A stretch of 64,000 nt of DNA from Curtobacterium sp. 9128 (GTDB taxonomy: Bacteria; Actinomycetota; Actinomycetes; Actinomycetales; Microbacteriaceae): NCBI RefSeq assembly GCF_900086645.1, contig NZ_LT576451.1, forward strand, positions 868,001-932,000, read 5' to 3'. The translations under genes were made by a program, and so were the position numbers. Shown in pieces: positions 60,232 to 64,000 of this stretch. Positions within the stretch are counted from its first letter, which is position 1, and every line of letters starts with the position of its first letter. The notes under the pieces were generated by a model. The model saw nothing but the letters and a program-made list of their open reading frames with translations, did not search any database and had not been told where the DNA came from.

Positions 60232-62631
60232 TCAGGCGTCGTCCTGCGGCCACCCCGAGAAGTGCCAGTCGGCGACGGACGGGTGGTCCTCGCCGTTCGT
60301 GTAGGCGTACGAGCGTGCCGCGTCCCGGGCCTCGGTCAGTCGCGCCAGCAGCGGCGCGAACCGGTCGGACCCGTCCGCCACCCGCGTCAGCGCGTCGTGC
60401 GCGAGCGCGAACCGGTCCATCTCGTTCCGGATCAGCATGTCGAACGGGGACGTCGTGGTGCCCTGCTCCAGGAAGCCGTGCACGTGCAGGTCGTCGTGCC
60501 CGTGTCGGCGGTAGGTGAGTTGGTGCACGAGCGCCGGGTACCCGTGGAACGCGAACACCGCCGGTGTGCCGGGCAGGAAGAGCTCGTCGTACCGTTCGTC
60601 CGACAGGGCGTGCGTGTGCTTCCGCGGATCGCCGAGCGACAGCAGGTCGACGACGTTCACGACCCGCACCCCGACGTCTGGAGCGTGCTGGCGGATGAGG
60701 TCGGCTGCGGCGACGGTCTCCACGGTCGGGACGTCACCGGCCGAGACGAGCACGACGTCCGCGTGCCCGACCGCGTCCTCGGTCCCGGCCCAGTCCCAGA
60801 CGCCCGACCCGGCGGCGGCGTGCGCGACGGCGTCGTCGATCGACAGGAACACCGGCTCCTGGTGCTTCCCCGCGACGATCACCTCGATGCGGTCGGTCGT
60901 CTCCATCGCGTGCGAGGCGACGGCGAGCAGGGTGTTGGCGTCGGCGGGGAGCTTGATCCGGACCAGGTCCTGCTGCTTCGACGCGACGACGTCGAGGAAC
61001 CCGGGGTCCTGGTGCGAGAACCCGTTGTGGTCCTGGCGCCAGACGTGCGACGACAGCAGGATCGTGAGGTTCGACACCGGCGCGCGCCAATCGATCTCCG
61101 CCGAGGACTCCAGCCACTTCGTGTACTGCCCGGCCATCGAGTCGATGATGTGCGCGAACGCCTCGTACGTGTTCAGGATGCCGTGCCGCCCGGACAGGAC
61201 GTACCCCTCGAGCATCCCCTCGAGCAGGTGCTCGGACAGGATCTCGATCACTCGGCCGGTCGGCGCGAGGTGTTCGTCGTCCGGACCGTTGCCGGCACGC
61301 CAGACGCGGTTCGTCACGTCGAAGACCGCGTCGAGCTTGTTCGAGATCGTCTCGTCCGGCCCGAACAGGCGGAACGACGACGGGTTCCGTGCCGTCAGGG
61401 CCGCGACCCACGGGCCGAGGGTGCTGGTGGAGGACGCCGGGGACCCGGCCGGCACCCCGAAGTCGGTCACGGGCGGACGGCCGAGAGCGGTCCGGATGCG
61501 CCCGCCGTTGGCGTGCGGGGTCGCGCTCATCCGCAGGTCGCCGGACGGACGGATCGCCTCGAGCAGACCGATGCCCTCTCCGTCCGCGGAGAGCAGCTCG
61601 TCGGGACGGTAGGACTCCATCCACTCCTGCAGCTGCGCCCGGTGCCCGTCGTCGGTGCGGACGGCTGACAGCGGGACCTGGTGCGCGCGGAAGGTGCCCT
61701 CGACCTTCTGTCCGTCGACCTCCTTCGGCCCGGTCCACCCCTTCGGCGTCCGGAGGATGATCATCGGCCAGCGCGGTCGGAGGTCCGCTGCACCGGCCAT
61801 CTCACCGGCCGCCGCGCGTGCCGCCTGTCCACGCGCAGCGGCCTGGATGTCGTCGATCGTCGCGAGTGCTCGGCGCAGTGCCCCGTCGAACAGGGCGTGC
61901 ACCGCGAAGGGGTCGTCGTCGACGCGGGCGGAGTCCACGACGATCGGGTCGTACCCGAGCCCGCGGAAGTACGCCGTCAGGTCTTCGCCGGGGATGCGGG
62001 CGAGGACCGTCGGGTTCGCGATCTTCCACCCGTTGAGGTTGAGGATCGGCAGCACTGCACCGTCCGCGACCGGGTCGATGAACGTGTGCGCCTGCCAGGA
62101 CCCGGCGAGCGGACCGGTCTCCGCCTCGCCGTCACCGACCACGCACGTGACGACGAGGTCCGGGTTGTCGAGGGCCGCTCCGTACGCGTGCGCCAGGGAG
62201 TAGCCGAGCTCGCCGCCCTCGTTGATCGACCCGGGGGTCTCCGGCGCGGCGTGCGACGGGATGCCGCCGGGGAACGAGAACTGCCGGAAGAACTGCTGCA
62301 GCGTCGTGCCCGGGTACAGCTCCTGCCAGGTGCCGTCGAGCCAGGCGTTCGCGTTCATCGCGGGTCCGCCGTGCCCAGGGCCGCACACGTAGAGCATCTG
62401 CCGGTCCGACGATGCGATGAGCGCGTTGCAGTGCGCGTAGACGAGGTTGAGCGCCGGCGAGGTGCCCCAGTGCCCGAGCAGGCGTGGCTTGACGTCCTCC
62501 GGCTCGATCGGACGGGACAGCAGCGGGTTGTCCATCAGGTAGATCTGCCCGACGGTCAGGTAGTTCGCGGCCCGCCACCACGCGTCGATCGCCCGGATGC
62601 GTTCCGTGCTCTGCAGCTGCTCTGTCGCCAT
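60232..62631 (-). CDS. xfp: Phosphoketolase (xylulose-5-phosphate/fructose-6-phosphate)
   Basis: A 799-residue thiamine diphosphate enzyme. The family signatures are clear: GHGGPAMNANAWLDGTW (about residue 87), SINEGGELGYSLAHAYGAA (about 136) and the ThDP-binding GDGEAETGPLAGSW with NLNGWKIANPT. It splits xylulose 5-phosphate with phosphate into acetyl phosphate and glyceraldehyde 3-phosphate, a carbon-saving bypass of glycolysis. ATG 62631 has GGAGGA at the right distance; the 65 in-frame residues further upstream are not conserved-looking. The genes downstream are two small unknown proteins. Confidence 0.96.
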   Translation of the reverse strand: MATEQLQSTERIRAIDAWWRAANYLTVGQIYLMDNPLLSRPIEPEDVKPRLLGHWGTSPALNLVYAHCNALIASSDRQMLYVCGPGHGGPAMNANAWLDGTWQELYPGTTLQQFFRQFSFPGGIPSHAAPETPGSINEGGELGYSLAHAYGAALDNPDLVVTCVVGDGEAETGPLAGSWQAHTFIDPVADGAVLPILNLNGWKIANPTVLARIPGEDLTAYFRGLGYDPIVVDSARVDDDPFAVHALFDGALRRALATIDDIQAAARGQAARAAAGEMAGAADLRPRWPMIILRTPKGWTGPKEVDGQKVEGTFRAHQVPLSAVRTDDGHRAQLQEWMESYRPDELLSADGEGIGLLEAIRPSGDLRMSATPHANGGRIRTALGRPPVTDFGVPAGSPASSTSTLGPWVAALTARNPSSFRLFGPDETISNKLDAVFDVTNRVWRAGNGPDDEHLAPTGRVIEILSEHLLEGMLEGYVLSGRHGILNTYEAFAHIIDSMAGQYTKWLESSAEIDWRAPVSNLTILLSSHVWRQDHNGFSHQDPGFLDVVASKQQDLVRIKLPADANTLLAVASHAMETTDRIEVIVAGKHQEPVFLSIDDAVAHAAAGSGVWDWAGTEDAVGHADVVLVSAGDVPTVETVAAADLIRQHAPDVGVRVVNVVDLLSLGDPRKHTHALSDERYDELFLPGTPAVFAFHGYPALVHQLTYRRHGHDDLHVHGFLEQGTTTSPFDMLIRNEMDRFALAHDALTRVADGSDRFAPLLARLTEARDAARSYAYTNGEDHPSVADWHFSGWPQDDA

Positions 62632-62831
62632 TCCTCCACGGTACGGACCGCCCCGCCGAAAGGGATCAAGAAACTCGTCCAATCCGATCCCGGAGGGGTG
62701 CCGAATCATCTGCACAGGGCAAATGCCCAGGGCGCTCTCCGGTCGAGTTCGGCCGGCGATCTGAATACACACAGCCGGCGTACGCACAGGAGCGTGCCGG
62801 AGGAGCCCACCACAGCAAAGGATCAACCCTC

Positions 62832-63512
62832 ATGCGCAAGTCCCTCAAGACCACCATCACCCTCGCCACGACGGGTGCCCTCGTCCTCGGCGGTGCCGCG
62901 TTCGGTGTCTCCGCCGCGAACGCCTCCACCCCGGCGATCCACACCGTCGCGTCGTCGTCGTCGAAGATCCCCGCACCGGTCGCGTCGGTTCCCGAGGTCC
63001 TCGGTGGCGACACCTCCGTCGCGCTGGACTCCGGCTTCACCGACGCCCTCACCTCGCTGGGCCTGACCCCGGGTGTGTCCGGCAACGCCAAGCTCGCCGA
63101 CGGCGCCGTGTCGTTCCCGATCACCTCCGGCTCGGTCACCTACTGGAGCCCGGATGGCAAGTACCGTCCGTACGTGCAGGGCCTGCTGAACCACGACGAC
63201 TCGGGTCTGACCCTGAAGGCCGGGGACACGACGGTGACGTTGGAGAACTTCGTGGTGAACCCGGGTTCGTCCAAGCTCTACGGTGACGTCCTGGTCAACG
63301 GGCAGGTCGCCGCAGCGAACGCGTACCTGTTCAGCCTGCACGGTGGGACGCTCAAGCCGCTGCAGCTCGAGGGTGACAACGCGATCCTCACCGGCACCAC
63401 CGTCCACGTCTCCGCGGACGCCGCGAAGCTGCTCAACAGCACCTTCAAGACCGACGCCGTCAAGAGCGGCCTCCTGGTCGGCACCGCCACGATCACGGCC
63501 AAGATCAAGTAA
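62832..63512 (+). CDS. Secreted protein, possible HtaA-like domain
   Basis: A 226-residue exported protein. The signal peptide KTTITLATTGALVLGGAAFG ends around VSAANA. The mature part (about 50-226) is beta-rich: GAVSFPITSGSVTYWSPDG, VQGLLNHDDSGLTLKAGDTTV and LENFVVNPGSSKLYGDVLV recall HtaA-like domains of actinobacterial surface heme-binding proteins, though neither an LPXTG motif nor a membrane anchor is visible. The heme link is therefore tentative. ATG 62832 is preceded by AAAGGATC. The 200-base gap to xfp contains both divergent promoters. Confidence 0.7.
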   Translation: MRKSLKTTITLATTGALVLGGAAFGVSAANASTPAIHTVASSSSKIPAPVASVPEVLGGDTSVALDSGFTDALTSLGLTPGVSGNAKLADGAVSFPITSGSVTYWSPDGKYRPYVQGLLNHDDSGLTLKAGDTTVTLENFVVNPGSSKLYGDVLVNGQVAAANAYLFSLHGGTLKPLQLEGDNAILTGTTVHVSADAAKLLNSTFKTDAVKSGLLVGTATITAKIK

Positions 63513-63546
63513 GCACGTCGCCTTACTCGAGACACCGTTCTCGACG

Positions 63547-63576
63547 CGAAACGCCTCCGGAAACGGAGGCGTTTCG
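63547..63576 (+). terminator. Strong hairpin terminator
   Basis: CGAAACGCCTCCG (63547-63559) and CGGAGGCGTTTCG (63564-63576) pair perfectly around a GAAA tetraloop, a very stable form. Confidence 0.9.
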
Positions 63577-63624
63577 TCGTCGAAGCGGTGGTTCGGCGTT
63601 CCGGAGGCGCCGGGCGGGACGGGG

Positions 63625-64000
63625 TCAGCCGCGCCGGCGCCACCAGCGCCGTGGCCGGGACTCGAGCCGCAGCTGTTCCGCAGCCTGCGCTGCGGACGCG
63701 AGACGGGCCTCCCGTCGCTCCGCCCACCGCTGGATCTCGGCGTCCACGTCCCGGAGCGGCGTCACGACCGGTGGCCCGCCGAGGAGCTGCCGACGGGCCT
63801 CCTTCACGCGGGCGTTGAAGTCCACGAGGACATCGCGCACGTCGGACTCCACCGAGAGCGCGTCGAGGGCGTCGTCGAGCTCGGCGTCCTCGGTGCGGAG
63901 CGCGAGGGCAGGCGGGGCGATCCCACGGATGTCCTCGCGTTCGATCTTCGACTTGATCCACCAGTCCGGATCGTGCTGCCCGTCGTTCCCCGGCAGGGGC
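63625..64000 (-). CDS. DUF1992 / DnaJ homologue subfamily C member 28-type protein, C-terminal part
   Basis: The frame is open to the window edge on the right, so the N-terminus is missing. The visible 124 residues include LPGNDGQHDPDWWIKSKIER and APPALALRTEDAELDDAL. These match the DUF1992 pattern (LPGxGKPL, D-x-WW-x-K, PPxLxLRxE), followed by VLVDFNARVKEARRQLLGGP and a basic Arg/Trp tail. The function of the family is unknown; it is named for a J-protein relative but has no J domain here. Confidence 0.75.
   Translation of the reverse strand, partial: PLPGNDGQHDPDWWIKSKIEREDIRGIAPPALALRTEDAELDDALDALSVESDVRDVLVDFNARVKEARRQLLGGPPVVTPLRDVDAEIQRWAERREARLASAAQAAEQLRLESRPRRWWRRRG

Overview
The window is high-GC DNA, densely coded, with many GTG and TTG starts, 4-base stop/start overlaps inside operons and very short intergenic gaps. 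The gene set (Pol-PE-Lig LigD with Ku, phosphoketolase, ThrE-type exporter, LCP protein, Asp23 genes beside an ECF sigma factor, many GntR/LacI/TetR regulators) points to an actinobacterium of the Microbacteriaceae, most likely close to Curtobacterium. The genus is an inference from gene content; no rRNA or marker gene is present. I see no rRNA, tRNA, CRISPR array, prophage or intact insertion sequence.

Layout. 1-3.9 kb: end of an MFS transporter, an LCP cell-wall protein, an endonuclease/exonuclease/phosphatase-fold hydrolase and a secreted protein. 4.0-8.2 kb: an operon of GntR(HutC) regulator, ADP-ribosylglycohydrolase-fold enzyme, NCS1 permease and PfkB kinase, which looks like an actinobacterial counterpart of the E. 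coli yegTUVW module. 8.3-17.1 kb: SDR oxidoreductase, TetR, ThrE exporter, kinase-like protein, OsmC, DUF805, TauE permease, AraC regulator and a secreted B-lectin/M23 peptidase fusion. 17.2-26.5 kb: a six-gene peptide ABC transporter/gamma-glutamyltransferase/GntR operon on the minus strand, flanked on both sides by an NYN-domain nuclease gene (intact at 17.2 kb, decayed at 26 kb). Each NYN copy ends in the same conserved, apparently structured 3' element. 26.5-43.8 kb: mixed housekeeping and stress genes, with a TetR-controlled DHA2 exporter. 43.8-47.3 kb: LacI-controlled ribonucleoside hydrolase, MFS transporter and ribokinase. 47.3-56 kb: Ppx/GppA, two divergent SDR genes sharing a 22-bp promoter, a GntR regulator, and the NHEJ genes ku and ligD. 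56-64 kb: ECF sigma/Asp23 operon, TIM-barrel isomerase, FAH hydrolase, phosphoketolase, a secreted protein and a DUF1992 protein cut by the window edge.

How it works together. Many genes are small catabolic or transport modules with a dedicated regulator and a visible operator. Three stand out: nucleoside-like salvage at 4-8 kb and at 44-47 kb, and gamma-glutamyl peptide use at 18-26 kb. Promoters often show an xANNNT hexamer 6-7 nt from the start codon, as expected of leaderless mRNAs. Long hairpin terminators separate units, and several carry a shared GGGAGGCTCG-type motif that also occurs inside coding linkers.

Most interesting candidate: the paired NYN nuclease loci with a conserved 3' RNA-like element. 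Its helices differ in sequence but keep base pairing between the two copies.
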